A stretch of 64,000 bases of DNA from Lacihabitans sp. CCS-44 (GCF_024343735.1 NZ_RJUE01000052.1:1-64000); one strand, 5' to 3'. Counted from the stretch's first letter, positions 1 to 8,998 are shown. The notes: generated by a model from the sequence alone, not told the origin. Numbers and translations are program-made.

Positions 1-1
1 A

Positions 2-592
2 CAAACTATGAGCGAGTTTTCTTCTAAGAAAATTGAGTTCGTAGCCAGAGCCAAAGAAAATCGCAAATACGAAGAGCTTTCGTCATTAATAAACTCGAAT
101 ACCGATTGTGACTTAGGGTCATTAACCTTATTAAAAGATAGTAAGGTCTACCTTTATACAGGAAAACCTATACAAAATAAAAAAGGAAATCTTCATTATA
201 GAGAGGAAATTGTACAGACTCCTTTAAGGTTAATTATGACCGAAAGTAAAAACAATCGAGAGTATAAAATGGCATTTATCACCAATAACTTCGACTTGAC
301 GGCAAAGGAAATTACCGATATTTATAAAAAACGTTGGGACATAGAAGTGTTTTTTCGCTTTATAAAACAAGAGCTTAATGTAAGTCATCTGGTTTCACTA
401 AATGAAAATGGAATAAAAGTAATGCTTTACATGACTTTAATAGCAGCAATGCTGATACTTGTATATAAGCATGCCAACAACCTTAGTTATAAAACCGCAA
501 AAAGAAGGTTTAAAATGGAGGTCAGAAACTTGCTGATAAGAGAAATCGTAATCTTATCTGGTGGAAATCCTAATATACACTTTAAAACATAA
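2..592 (+). CDS. IS4-family transposase, C-terminal part (cut by window start)
   Basis: The reading frame is open from base 2, so the visible 196 codons are the C-terminal half of a DDE transposase whose 5' part lies outside the window; the ATG at 8 is probably internal. Seen directly: the IS4 signature Y-x2-R-x3-E-x6-K in YKKRWDIEVFFRFIK, preceded by the typical ITNNFDLTAKEI segment. The E in this signature is the third catalytic acid of the DDE triad. The protein ends in an ordinary stop 48 bp before the ppa stop codon, facing it. Whether the element is intact cannot be judged from here. Family assignment is firm; activity is unknown. Confidence 0.88.
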   Translation, partial: QTMSEFSSKKIEFVARAKENRKYEELSSLINSNTDCDLGSLTLLKDSKVYLYTGKPIQNKKGNLHYREEIVQTPLRLIMTESKNNREYKMAFITNNFDLTAKEITDIYKKRWDIEVFFRFIKQELNVSHLVSLNENGIKVMLYMTLIAAMLILVYKHANNLSYKTAKRRFKMEVRNLLIREIVILSGGNPNIHFKT

Positions 593-594
593 AA

Positions 595-618
595 ATGGCC
601 GGAATTTCTTCCGACCAT
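595..618. terminator. Hairpin behind the transposase
   Basis: Two 10-base arms, ATGGCCGGAA and TTCCGACCAT, differ by one G-T type mismatch and enclose a 4-base loop. The hairpin begins 2 bases after the transposase stop. A T-rich run appears only about 16 bases later, so it may be a weak terminator or part of the insertion-sequence end. Confidence 0.45.
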
Positions 619-639
619 GACTAGCTTTCGCTCCTTTTT

Positions 640-1260
640 TTATTTTAATGGATTGAAAATCAAATCCCTGTAATCTTCCATTGATTTTTTAATGACTTCC
701 CCTGCTCCTTCCTTGCCATATTCATAAGCAATTTCACAATGTTGCGGTTCTCCTGGCAGATTTTTATAGGTTAGAAAATAATGCTTCAGCTTTTCAATTA
801 CTCCACCCGGCAATTCTGAAATATCGTTAAAATTACCGTAAATCTGATCACCCGTCAGTACAGCAATGATTTTATCATCAGCTTCACCTTTGTCAATAAA
901 ACAAAAACCACCGATCGGCTTAGCTTGTAATAATATATCCCCATGAGGTATATGGTGTGATGACAACACACAAATATCTAAGGGATCTCCATCTCCCACT
1001 TTAATCGTTGTTGCACCTTTTTCTCTTGCAAATTCAGCTACTTTATCTCCACAATAGGTCTGTGGAATAAATCCGTATAAAGCTGGAACAATATTAGAAT
1101 ATTTTTGAGGTCTATCAATCTTCAAAAATCCTGATTCTTTATCAATTTCATATTTAATGGTATCTGAAGGTACAATCTCAATGAAAGTTGTAACAACTTC
1201 GGGAGCGTCTGGTCCTACTGAAATACCATGCCAAGGATGTGCTTTATATACTGGTTTCAT
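640..1260 (-). CDS. ppa: Inorganic pyrophosphatase, family I
   Basis: Hydrolyses pyrophosphate to two phosphates in the cytoplasm, pulling nucleic-acid and amino-acyl synthesis forward. The 206-residue product has the family I signature DGDPLD at residues 90-95, whose aspartates bind the catalytic Mg ions, and conserved blocks such as LYGFIPQTYCGD and EPQHCEIAYEYG. I chose the ATG at 1260 because family homology begins at MKPVYKAHPWHG; an upstream in-frame extension of 25 hydrophobic, basic residues is non-conserved and overlaps the promoter. A TAnnTTTG box (TATATTTG on the - strand, 1277-1284) lies just upstream. The gene stands alone and converges on the transposase. Confidence 0.95.
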   Translation of the reverse strand: MKPVYKAHPWHGISVGPDAPEVVTTFIEIVPSDTIKYEIDKESGFLKIDRPQKYSNIVPALYGFIPQTYCGDKVAEFAREKGATTIKVGDGDPLDICVLSSHHIPHGDILLQAKPIGGFCFIDKGEADDKIIAVLTGDQIYGNFNDISELPGGVIEKLKHYFLTYKNLPGEPQHCEIAYEYGKEGAGEVIKKSMEDYRDLIFNPLK

Positions 1261-1492
1261 TCTGCATTTTTTTTTGCAAATATAAACTTCAATCAGAGTA
1301 AAATCAGGAATTAAAAATATAAATATTAAAACCAAAACAACTTTTTTAAGGTTTTGAACGTAAACTCAATTAAAAATTGAAAAATATTTGGACTTAGAAT
1401 ATTTTTTGCACGATTTTAGTGTTTAAATTGAACTATATGATTAATCAGAGTGAGTTTCCGCTCATTCATGTTGTTTTTCTAAAACTAATAAA

Positions 1493-1837
1493 ATGAACAA
1501 ACCAAAAGCCATCAAAGATTATTCGAAACTTTCGGATGATATGCAAGAAAGAATAAAGTTGTTCTATCCAAATGGATTCTCAGAGCATTTGATAAGATTC
1601 ACAGACAAAGACGGCAAGTATGTTAGTGCTTTACCTTTTGAGACTGATGATAAGTATTATCTCATAAGAATGACCAACATTCAAGCTCAGAAAATAATCA
1701 AAGAAGACACCGATTATGACCAAGAGGGTAATCTAAAAGAAGATGTCAAAGATGACTATGAAGATAAATATACTGACCTAGATACCATGCGTGTAGGAAG
1801 CGGAAAGAAGTCTGACGAGGATGAAGATTACGATTAA
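1493..1837 (+). CDS. Small acidic conserved-type hypothetical protein
   Basis: A 114-residue soluble protein without signal peptide or membrane segment. The first 70 residues look like a small folded domain (SDDMQERIKLFYPNGF, VSALPFETDDKYYLIRM). The last 40 residues are strongly acidic and low in complexity (DEDEDYD end). I recognise no catalytic motif and assign no function. It stands alone between ppa (divergent) and a secreted thioredoxin. Coding is supported by good codon use and a clean ATG behind an A-rich leader. The acidic tail could mediate contacts with basic partners, which is only a guess. Confidence 0.75.
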   Translation: MNKPKAIKDYSKLSDDMQERIKLFYPNGFSEHLIRFTDKDGKYVSALPFETDDKYYLIRMTNIQAQKIIKEDTDYDQEGNLKEDVKDDYEDKYTDLDTMRVGSGKKSDEDEDYD

Positions 1838-1920
1838 TGTTAAAAAAATGTTAACAAACTAATTGTTGGTTTAATATTTGCCTGTGTAGCGTTGTAGAAA
1901 TAGAAATTTAAAAATTAACG

Positions 1921-2349
1921 ATGAAAAATATAGTTGTATTGGTATTGTTGGGATTGTCAGCTTCCGCATTTTCTCAAGAGTCTGGAATAAAGTTTGAAAA
2001 AACCTCTTGGAACCAGGCACTTCAGAAAGCAAAAGCTGAAAACAAAATCATATTTATGGATGCCTACACAAGCTGGTGTGGACCGTGCAAGTCTATGCAA
2101 GCTAGGGTGTTTCCAGATAAAAAAGTTGGAGAGTTTTTTAATGACAACTTTGTTAATGTAAAAATCGACATGGAGCAAGGTGAAGGACCTGCCTTGGGTA
2201 TGAAATATCCTGTAAGAGGTTATCCGACGCTTTTCTTTATCGACCCCAAATCTGGAAAAATTGTAAATCAGGCATTGGGTTATAAAAGCACGGAGCAATT
2301 GATTCAAATTGGAGAGCAAACTCAGCAAAAGAAAAAGTCGTCTATTTGA
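1921..2349 (+). CDS. Secreted thioredoxin-fold protein
   Basis: A 142-residue thiol-disulfide protein. Residues 1-19 form a signal peptide (MKNIVVLVLLGLSASAFSQ), so it acts in the periplasm. The active site WCGPC is at 52-56 and the cis-proline loop is RGYPTLFF. The KMQ/ARVF-type region after the active site is typical of thioredoxin_7/DUF255-like proteins, which usually reduce or isomerise disulfides in exported proteins. No membrane anchor is seen. It is monocistronic and ends in a strong terminator (2371-2401). The specific substrate cannot be told from sequence. Confidence 0.88.
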   Translation: MKNIVVLVLLGLSASAFSQESGIKFEKTSWNQALQKAKAENKIIFMDAYTSWCGPCKSMQARVFPDKKVGEFFNDNFVNVKIDMEQGEGPALGMKYPVRGYPTLFFIDPKSGKIVNQALGYKSTEQLIQIGEQTQQKKKSSI

Positions 2350-2370
2350 TTTTTATTAATTCGGATATTT

Positions 2371-2401
2371 AAGGAGTAAACGAAAGTTTACTCCTTTTTT
2401 T
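2371..2401 (+). terminator. Rho-independent terminator after secreted thioredoxin
   Basis: Perfect 11-base arms AAGGAGTAAAC and GTTTACTCCTT around a GAAA tetraloop, followed by a T run. Confidence 0.92.
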
Positions 2402-2488
2402 ATGTTCAAATCCTTAATTTTAGTATTCAATAAAAGAGCATTTGCTTAAAAAATATAAATCAATTTTCAAAAAACTAGTCACAAAGCT

Positions 2489-2496
2489 TATATTTG
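2489..2496 (+). promoter_or_regulatory. Bacteroidota -7 box of the thiolase gene
   Basis: TATATTTG matches the TAnnTTTG consensus exactly and lies 18 bases before the ATG at 2515, leaving a short leader. No clear TTG -33 element is visible. Confidence 0.55.
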
Positions 2497-2514
2497 GGTC
2501 AAATTAATAAAAAT

Positions 2515-3699
2515 ATGAAAGAGGTATATATTGTCGCTGCCAAACGCACACCCATTGGTAGTTTCGGTGGAGTATTTGCCAATATCCCAGCAGTAAAACT
2601 CGGTGCTGAAATTGTAAAAACTACTTTATCAGAAGCCAAAATAATGGCAACTGATATAGATGAACTCTACTTTGGATCTGTTGTCCAAGCAAATTTAGGC
2701 CAAGCCCCCGCCACTCAAGTAGCCTTAGGAGCTGGATTGCCCAATTCTGTCCCCACTACACTAATTAATAAAGTATGTGCCTCAGGAATGAAAGCCACTA
2801 TGCTGGCAGCACAGAGTATTGCTTTAGGGCAAAATGAAGTAGTGGTTTCAGGTGGTATGGAAAACATGTCACAAATTCCGTTTTATCTTGAAAAAGCAAG
2901 ATATGGCTATGGCTACGGAAATGGAGTTCTAATTGATGGTCTGGCGAAAGATGGTTTGACAGATGTCTATCAACAAAAAGCAATGGGTTGTTTTGCTGAT
3001 GCCACGGCTTCTGCCTATAACATTTCAAGAGAAGAACAAGACGAGTTTGCGATAAACTCATATAAAAAAGCTGCTTTAAACACCTCAAATGGAAATTTTG
3101 CAACTGAAATCTCACCTATTGAAATTACAGACAAAAAAGGAAATGTTTCAGTAATATCAGAAGATGAAGAATTTAAAAAAGTGAATTTTGAAAAAATCCC
3201 AAGCCTAAAACCTGTTTTTAGTAAAGATGGAACAGTTACGGCCGCCAATGCATCTACCATTAACGATGGTGCCGCTGCCTTGATACTTGTTTCAGAGGAT
3301 TATTTAAAACACCATAACATCGAGCCTTTAGCTAAAATTATTTCTTATGCAGATGGAGCAAGAGAGCCAGAATGGTTCACAACAGCACCGATAATAGCTG
3401 CCGAAAAAGCACTTAAATCCGCAAATCTTAGCATAACTGATATTGATTTTTTTGAAGTAAATGAGGCGTTTGCAGTGGTTCCGATGGCGTTTGCAAAGCA
3501 TTTTAACATAGAAAGTGACAAACTGAATATTTTTGGAGGAGCAGTAGCCATTGGTCATCCACTTGGCTGTTCTGGGGCAAGAATCATTGTTACGCTACTC
3601 AACGTTTTACAAAATCAAAATGCCAAATATGGTATGGCGGCGATTTGTAATGGAGGTGGTGGAGCCAGTGCAATTATTGTTGAAAATCTACGATTCTAA
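2515..3699 (+). CDS. Acetyl-CoA C-acetyltransferase (thiolase)
   Basis: Condenses two acetyl-CoA to acetoacetyl-CoA, or cleaves 3-ketoacyl-CoA. The 394-residue length is typical. The nucleophile Cys88 lies in NKVCASGMKA, His348 in GHPLGCSGARI and Cys378 in CNGGGGAS; the SGGMENMS block is also present. The start at 2515 fits the family N-terminus (MKEVYIVAAKRTPIG) and follows a -7 box; an in-frame TTG at 2494 lies inside that box and is rejected. The last 12 bases overlap the end of hisD on the other strand, so the two transcripts converge. Biosynthetic versus degradative thiolase is not decided by sequence; the single-gene setting favours acetoacetyl-CoA formation. Confidence 0.94.
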   Translation: MKEVYIVAAKRTPIGSFGGVFANIPAVKLGAEIVKTTLSEAKIMATDIDELYFGSVVQANLGQAPATQVALGAGLPNSVPTTLINKVCASGMKATMLAAQSIALGQNEVVVSGGMENMSQIPFYLEKARYGYGYGNGVLIDGLAKDGLTDVYQQKAMGCFADATASAYNISREEQDEFAINSYKKAALNTSNGNFATEISPIEITDKKGNVSVISEDEEFKKVNFEKIPSLKPVFSKDGTVTAANASTINDGAAALILVSEDYLKHHNIEPLAKIISYADGAREPEWFTTAPIIAAEKALKSANLSITDIDFFEVNEAFAVVPMAFAKHFNIESDKLNIFGGAVAIGHPLGCSGARIIVTLLNVLQNQNAKYGMAAICNGGGGASAIIVENLRF

Positions 3700-4950
3700 A
3701 CGAACGGTCACTGCATTTTTGTGAGCAAACAATTGTTCAGCTTCAGCCATTATTTCAACGTAAGGTCCTAAGTTTTTAATACCCTCTTTACTTATTTGTT
3801 GGAGGGTAATCTTTTTGACAAAACTATCCAAAGAGACACCGCTGTAAGCTTTTGCATAGCCGTTTGTAGGCAAGGTATGATTGGTCCCTGAAGCATAGTC
3901 ACCACAAGATTCTGGTGTGTAATCACCCAAAAATATAGAACCAGCATTGATGATTTTGTCAGCAATTTCTTCTGGATTTGTAACTTGAAGTATCAAATGT
4001 TCTGCCGCGTACTCATTGAGAATATCAATGGCAACATCCATATTTTCAACCAAAATTGCTTTTGAATTTTCAAGTGCAAGTTTAGCTATTTCTTTTCTTG
4101 GAAGATTTTCTAATTGTTTTTCAACTTCAAATAGAGTTGACTTAATGATACCTAAATCATCAGAAACAAGAATAACTTGGCTATCAGGCCCATGCTCAGC
4201 CTGGGACAATAAATCTGAAGCAATAAAAGTAGGATTTGCTCTGAGGTCGGCCAATACAGCCACTTCAGATGGCCCGGCTGGCATATCAATGGCTGTACCA
4301 AACTGATTAACCAATTGTTTGGCTGAAGTTACATATTGATTTCCCGGTCCGAAAATTTTGTATACTCTGGGTACAGTATCAGTACCAAACGCCATGGCTG
4401 CTATTGCCTGCGAACCTCCTATTCTAAAAACATCTTTTATTCCACACTTACTGGCAGCATAGTAAATAGCAGGGTGATTGCTTGGGGAACACAACACAAC
4501 TTGCTTACAACCAGCTATCAAGGCAGGTATCCCTAACATTAAAACAGTCGAAAACAAAGGAGCAGAACCACCAGGTATGTAAATGCCTACTTTTTCAATA
4601 CCCACGCTTTTCCTCCAGCATTTCACACCAGGCATAGTTTCTATTACACGCTCTGTAACCTGTTGAGCTTTGTGAAAAGTATAAATATTTTCAAATGCTT
4701 GATCAATGGCTTTCTTAAGATCTGAATCCAACAATTCACCAGCATTTTGAATTTCTGATAAGTCTACTTTAAAATTATCTATAAGAATATTGTCAAATTC
4801 TAGAGCATATTTCCTTAAGGCTTCATCTCCCTTATTTTTAACTTCGAGAATGATAGGCCTAACTTTCTGCTCTATTTCATCAAACTCTAAAGTTGGTCTT
4901 TTGAGAATATCTGCATACCGTTCTTTACTAGGAAACTCAAAAATATTCAT
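3688..4950 (-). CDS. hisD: Histidinol dehydrogenase
   Basis: Catalyses the last two steps of histidine synthesis, histidinol to histidine, with NAD and Zn. The 420-residue product carries the signature region IDMPAGPSEVAVLAD, the Zn/substrate block LSQAEHGPDSQV, the catalytic Glu-His pair in AEHLILQV, and the C-terminal block FLGDYTPESCGDYASG. The ATG at 4950 lies 3 bases after the hisG stop, so hisG-hisD form an operon; the remaining his genes are not in this window. The 3' end overlaps the convergent thiolase gene by 12 bases. Confidence 0.97.
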   Translation of the reverse strand: MNIFEFPSKERYADILKRPTLEFDEIEQKVRPIILEVKNKGDEALRKYALEFDNILIDNFKVDLSEIQNAGELLDSDLKKAIDQAFENIYTFHKAQQVTERVIETMPGVKCWRKSVGIEKVGIYIPGGSAPLFSTVLMLGIPALIAGCKQVVLCSPSNHPAIYYAASKCGIKDVFRIGGSQAIAAMAFGTDTVPRVYKIFGPGNQYVTSAKQLVNQFGTAIDMPAGPSEVAVLADLRANPTFIASDLLSQAEHGPDSQVILVSDDLGIIKSTLFEVEKQLENLPRKEIAKLALENSKAILVENMDVAIDILNEYAAEHLILQVTNPEEIADKIINAGSIFLGDYTPESCGDYASGTNHTLPTNGYAKAYSGVSLDSFVKKITLQQISKEGIKNLGPYVEIMAEAEQLFAHKNAVTVRLES

Positions 4951-4953
4951 TTA

Positions 4954-5811
4954 TCAAAGTATCATTTTTTCTATTGGAATTACCAAAATTCCTTGTGCAC
5001 CAGCATTTCTCAAAGCTTCAATTTTTTCCCAAAAAGCCTTCTCCTCTAGTACAGAATGTACTGAACTCCAGCCTTCTACTGCCAAAGGCATAATGGTTGG
5101 GCTTTTCATCCCTGCAATTATATTTATAATTTCAGGAAGTTTTTCGTTTGGAGCATTCAACAATATATATTTATTGTCCTGAGCCTTTTGTACGGCGTTA
5201 ATTCTAAAAAGTATCTTTTCCAAAATACCTTTATTTTCTGCAGTAAGATTTTTATTGCCAATTAAGACCGCCTCCGACTTGAAAATCTCCTGAACCTCTT
5301 TCAATCCATTGCTAAGCAAAGTACTGCCAGAGCTCACAATATCACAGACCGCATCTGCCAAACCTATTGAGGGAGCAATTTCTACAGAGCCGCTAATTTC
5401 ATGAATATTGGCTTTTATGCCATTTTCTTTGAGGTACTTCCCTAATAGCTTAGGATACGACGTTGCTATACTTTTGTCTTGTAAAGATTGCGGTCCTTCA
5501 AAACTGTCTTCTCTTGGAATCGCAATTGAAAGTCTACATCGAGAAAAACCAAGTTTTTTTACGAGATTAACTTTTTTGGCAGATTCAACGAGCACATTCT
5601 CACCTACTATGCCCAAGTCGGCTACGCCATCCTCTACATAACCCGGTATATCATCGTCACGAAGAAACAAAAATTCAGCATTAAAATTAGAGGATATAGA
5701 CTTTAAACGTCCCTTACCCATATCTAGTTTTATACCACATTCTTTGAATAAATCTATTGAATCTTCACTCAACCTTCCAGATTTCTGTATGGCTATTCTT
5801 ATATTCTGCAT
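4954..5811 (-). CDS. hisG: ATP phosphoribosyltransferase, long form
   Basis: Joins ATP and PRPP in the first, feedback-controlled step of histidine synthesis. The 285-residue length is the long form, which carries its own C-terminal ACT-like regulatory domain (from about residue 210, NKYILLNAPNEKL to the end) and needs no HisZ. The catalytic part has RIAIQKSGRLSEDS at the N-terminus and the PRPP loop region DAVCDIVSSGSTLLSNGL. I chose the ATG at 5811 because homology starts at MQNIRIAIQ; a longer frame adds 29 unrelated residues through the promoter. A -7 box on the - strand (5842-5849, TAATTTTG) lies about 30 bases upstream. No histidine leader peptide was seen. Confidence 0.96.
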   Translation of the reverse strand: MQNIRIAIQKSGRLSEDSIDLFKECGIKLDMGKGRLKSISSNFNAEFLFLRDDDIPGYVEDGVADLGIVGENVLVESAKKVNLVKKLGFSRCRLSIAIPREDSFEGPQSLQDKSIATSYPKLLGKYLKENGIKANIHEISGSVEIAPSIGLADAVCDIVSSGSTLLSNGLKEVQEIFKSEAVLIGNKNLTAENKGILEKILFRINAVQKAQDNKYILLNAPNEKLPEIINIIAGMKSPTIMPLAVEGWSSVHSVLEEKAFWEKIEALRNAGAQGILVIPIEKMIL

Positions 5812-5968
5812 TAAAATCCCCTGTAATGTTATATTCTGGCACAAAATTAGTTCTGAATTGTCAAAGTAATTTATAAAAAAGAAAATATTTTCTTTCAATT
5901 ATTTTTGAAAATTCAATTTGTATAAATATCTTTATTGCAAGTTGTGTTTCCTAATAAAAACTATTAAA

Positions 5969-6097
5969 ATGAAAGATCTGAAGTTAAACTATCACAAGGC
6001 CAAAACGCCTAGTTCAATTATCAACTATTGGTGGTTCAAAATTTTAAACCTAATGCTCATTATTAGCCTTGTTTTTTTAGGTATAATGAATTTCTGA
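5969..6097 (+). CDS. 42-residue membrane microprotein
   Basis: An open frame of 42 codons from an ATG behind an A-rich leader (ACTATTAAA). The N-terminal half is basic and polar (MKDLKLNYHKAKTPSS) and the C-terminal half is one hydrophobic segment (about residues 24-41, FKILNLMLIISLVFLG). This is the pattern of a single-pass inner-membrane microprotein with its N-terminus inside. It lies between divergent hisG and the S8 protease gene and has no terminator before the latter. No homologue is recognised. Coding is inferred from the start context and the amphipathic-then-hydrophobic layout. Confidence 0.45.
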   Translation: MKDLKLNYHKAKTPSSIINYWWFKILNLMLIISLVFLGIMNF

Positions 6098-6202
6098 AAA
6101 TCATATTCGATTAAACTTTGTTGCTTATAGTCTGAGATTATATCATTTTTCATCTATTTACATCGATTAATTACTATTTTTGATTAATTAATTTAGATTT
6201 AA

Positions 6203-7831
6203 ATGAGGAGTCTTTTTTTCTTTTGTTTTTTCAATCTTCTCTGCTCTTACTTTTCATTTGGCCAAAATCGCTATTTTGTTTATCTTAAAGATAAATCGAA
6301 TTCTGTTTTTAGCATAAACACCCCTGAAAAATTCCTCTCCAAACGCTCAATTGATAGACGTAAAAATCAAAATATAGCAGTTAACTCATTAGATATTCCT
6401 GTCAACCTAAATTATATCAATCAATTAAAAACGGCTGGAGCAAAAATAGTTGGTACTTCAAAATGGCTTAATGCGGTTCTGATTGAAACTAATCCTGAAA
6501 TTCTGGGCAAAATAAGCAAACTAGATTTTGTAAAAAATATAGATGGCAACCAGGACATTAGAGGTGCTAAGCAGTCTGCCACGTCTGAAATGACTAACAA
6601 AAGTGATAAATTTGGCAGCTATGAAGAATTTAACTATGGAAACTCTCTGAACCAAATTCAACAATTAGGCGTAGATGAAATGCACAAAAACGGCTTTACT
6701 GGAAAAGGAATTTGGGTCGCAGTTTTTGATGCTGGATTTGAAAAAGCCAATACCATGGATGCTTTCAAACATCTTTTTTCAGGTAAAAAAATCTTAAAAA
6801 CTTATGATTTTGTTTCAAATGATACCACCGTTTTTGAATCGCATTGGCATGGAACAGCTGCTATGAGTTGTATTGGAGCTAAGTTAAATGCTCAATTAGT
6901 GGGAACTGCACCCGATGCTGATTTTGCATTATACAAAACGGAAGATATTGCCTCTGAAACAAGAATTGAGGAAGTATATTGGCTTTTTGCCGCTGAAAAT
7001 GCTGATAGCTTAGGCGTTGACGTAATAAACTCATCTTTAGGTTATTATTCTTTTGACAACCCTTCAACAGATTATAAGTTCGAAGACCTCAACGGTGACA
7101 AAACTATTTCAGCACGTGCCGCCGACTATGCTGCTGCAAGAGGCATTATTGTCGTCAATTCTGCTGGGAATGAAGGTAATAATAGTTGGAATCACATAGT
7201 TACGCCAGCGGATGCTGACTCCGTTATTTCGGTTGGAGCTGTGGATGCAATAGGAAATACTGTAGGTTTCAGTTCTCCTGGACCCAACGCAAAGAATACT
7301 TTAAAGCCGGAAGTGTCTGCTCGTGGGTCTCAAACCACTGTTGCTATTTCGAATCCAAATGCGAGCTTTTCTTCAGGAACATCATTCTCATCTCCACTTA
7401 TTGCAGGCATGGTGGCGAGTTTAAAGCAACAATTTCCGCAATATAGTGCCATGAAAATCAGAGAACTTTTGATAAAATCGGCCAGTAAGTACGAAACGCC
7501 CGATAATAAAATCGGATACGGAATTCCAAGCTATAAACGTTTTGTAGAACTTGCTCAAAATGTGCTGGCTATTGAAAATTATTCTGAAGAAACTGTCGTT
7601 TTTCCAAATCCAATAAATGACGAACAAAACATTAATATCAAAATTAACGGAATAGAAGTTTCTAATAATCAGCAAATAGAAGTATTTGATCTGATGGGAA
7701 GAAGTATTTTTGCGAAAACTATTTCGATGGATGAGTTCAGAACAAACCTACCTAAACTCGGGACAGGAACATATAATATCAAGATTCAGATTGCTGATAA
7801 AATACATACCAAGAAGTTTATAAAACTCTAA
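6203..7831 (+). CDS. Secreted subtilisin-like S8 serine protease with type IX sorting tail
   Basis: A 542-residue exported protease. Residues 1-21 form a signal peptide and about 22-120 an inhibitor-like propeptide. The catalytic domain shows Asp176 (VAVFDAGF), His216 (HWHGTAA), oxyanion Asn323 (SAGNEG) and Ser394 (SGTSFSSP). The last ~78 residues, from FPNPIN to KKFIKL, form a type A sorting domain of the type IX secretion system (PNP motif, GTYNIKI strand, basic end). The protein is therefore probably moved across the outer membrane and processed there. It is monocistronic with its own terminator. It likely degrades extracellular protein; the substrate is unknown. Confidence 0.95.
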   Translation: MRSLFFFCFFNLLCSYFSFGQNRYFVYLKDKSNSVFSINTPEKFLSKRSIDRRKNQNIAVNSLDIPVNLNYINQLKTAGAKIVGTSKWLNAVLIETNPEILGKISKLDFVKNIDGNQDIRGAKQSATSEMTNKSDKFGSYEEFNYGNSLNQIQQLGVDEMHKNGFTGKGIWVAVFDAGFEKANTMDAFKHLFSGKKILKTYDFVSNDTTVFESHWHGTAAMSCIGAKLNAQLVGTAPDADFALYKTEDIASETRIEEVYWLFAAENADSLGVDVINSSLGYYSFDNPSTDYKFEDLNGDKTISARAADYAAARGIIVVNSAGNEGNNSWNHIVTPADADSVISVGAVDAIGNTVGFSSPGPNAKNTLKPEVSARGSQTTVAISNPNASFSSGTSFSSPLIAGMVASLKQQFPQYSAMKIRELLIKSASKYETPDNKIGYGIPSYKRFVELAQNVLAIENYSEETVVFPNPINDEQNINIKINGIEVSNNQQIEVFDLMGRSIFAKTISMDEFRTNLPKLGTGTYNIKIQIADKIHTKKFIKL

Positions 7832-7856
7832 GAAACACTCTAAAACCACAAAAAAC

Positions 7857-7884
7857 AAAAAAGCTTCTGTTATGAAGCTTTTTT
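7857..7884. terminator. Bidirectional terminator between S8 protease and gldC
   Basis: A-run, AAGCTTC, 6-base loop, GAAGCTT, T-run. The symmetrical A and T tracts allow use by both converging genes. Confidence 0.9.
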
Positions 7885-7900
7885 GAGATTAAGGCATTTC

Positions 7901-8251
7901 TTAATTCTTTCCTTGATCTTGCTTTTCTTGTTCCTTTAGATGATTGGTCATTTGCTTACAAGCATCCTCCAAAATCGATATCATCTTTGGGTCTTGAGTA
8001 GAATCTTTCAGCATTTGTGAAAGATTACCTACAATATCAACCGCAAAATGTCCCATTTCGTCCACTGGCATATCTTTGGTCCAAAGATTTATACCTAGAA
8101 GGCCTTTGTGATAATGATCCCAAATGCTGATGAATATCGCTTTTGTTTCGTTTATTCCTTCGTTTGGATTTTCAGTAGCATCCCAGAAAATTTTATCTGG
8201 AATCCTGCTTTCGTCCAAATCTATAGAAAAATTAATTTCTGACTTTAACAT
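7901..8251 (-). CDS. gldC: Gliding motility protein GldC
   Basis: A 116-residue soluble protein of the GldC family found in gliding Bacteroidota. The family core is visible in INLWTKDMPVDEMGHFAVD and ETKAIFISIWDH. GldC is linked genetically to gliding, a process driven by the type IX secretion machinery, but its molecular role is not settled. The gene follows a DUF4197 lipoprotein gene by 30 bases on the same strand, so the two are probably cotranscribed. The rest of the gld genes are elsewhere. Its presence supports the Bacteroidota placement of the window. Confidence 0.9.
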   Translation of the reverse strand: MLKSEINFSIDLDESRIPDKIFWDATENPNEGINETKAIFISIWDHYHKGLLGINLWTKDMPVDEMGHFAVDIVGNLSQMLKDSTQDPKMISILEDACKQMTNHLKEQEKQDQGKN

Positions 8252-8281
8252 GTTATTTCAATTCTGATTAATAAATACTGA

Positions 8282-8998
8282 TTATTGGTTACTCCCAAAA
8301 ACCCTTTTGAGTAGCTCAGTGGTTCTTGCAAGCGGATTTTCTCTAATTCTGGCCTCTTCCTCTGCCACTAACAAAAACAAACCGTCTACAGCTCTTTGAG
8401 TAGCATAGCCTTTTAGGTCAGGATTGATTTTCGAAACGAATGGCACTCTGTTATAAACATTGGCTAGGTCAGTGTAATACTTCGTGGCATTAGTATTTTC
8501 CAAAGATTTTAGCATGTGAGGCTCGAAAGCCTGAATGAGCTGAGCCGACGTAGTTCTTTTCAAAAACTGGGTAGCGGCATCTTTTTCTCCTCTGAGTATA
8601 TTTATGGCATCTCTAATAGTCAATTGTTTGATAGCTGAAATAAAGATTGGTTTGGCTTGCTGAGCGGCATTTTCAGCACCTCTATTTAGAGCTAAAATAA
8701 ACTTATCTACTTCACCTCCAAGGCCAATTCCTCTCAAAGTAGTTTCTACTTTTTGAACCTCAGGAGGAAAAGGAATTCTAATTTTTGGATTCTTGAAGTA
8801 ACCATCTATGGCAGAGGCTTTGTCTGCTCCTAAATTTATCCCTACGGAAAGAGCTTCCTTCAGTCCCTCTCCTACTTCTGCTTCGGTAAGTGGTGCACCC
8901 GCCAAAACAGAATTAACGATTTTTCCAAAATTTATTTTCTGCCCACAAGAAATCAAACCAAACAAAAAGAAAATTGAAAGCAACGCAAATTTTTTCAT
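8282..8998 (-). CDS. DUF4197 lipoprotein
   Basis: A 238-residue lipoprotein. The lipobox is LISCGQ with the acylated Cys at 18. The mature part is mostly helical and matches the DUF4197 family (ADKASAIDGYFKNPKIRIPFP, RGAENAAQQAKPIF, GDINIL-like region). The family function is unknown. No catalytic residues stand out. The start at 8998 gives the complete signal peptide. It lies upstream of gldC in a likely two-gene operon and is divergent from cinA across a 114-base spacer. Location at the envelope is inferred from the lipobox. Confidence 0.88.
   Translation of the reverse strand: MKKFALLSIFFLFGLISCGQKINFGKIVNSVLAGAPLTEAEVGEGLKEALSVGINLGADKASAIDGYFKNPKIRIPFPPEVQKVETTLRGIGLGGEVDKFILALNRGAENAAQQAKPIFISAIKQLTIRDAINILRGEKDAATQFLKRTTSAQLIQAFEPHMLKSLENTNATKYYTDLANVYNRVPFVSKINPDLKGYATQRAVDGLFLLVAEEEARIRENPLARTTELLKRVFGSNQ

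Noticed and set aside
1957-2328. 123-codon frame antisense to the secreted thioredoxin
   Set aside because: Fully inside a clear gene on the other strand; the protein has no recognisable features.
5812-5968. Histidine leader peptide or attenuator before hisG
   Set aside because: No His-rich short frame and no alternative hairpins were found.
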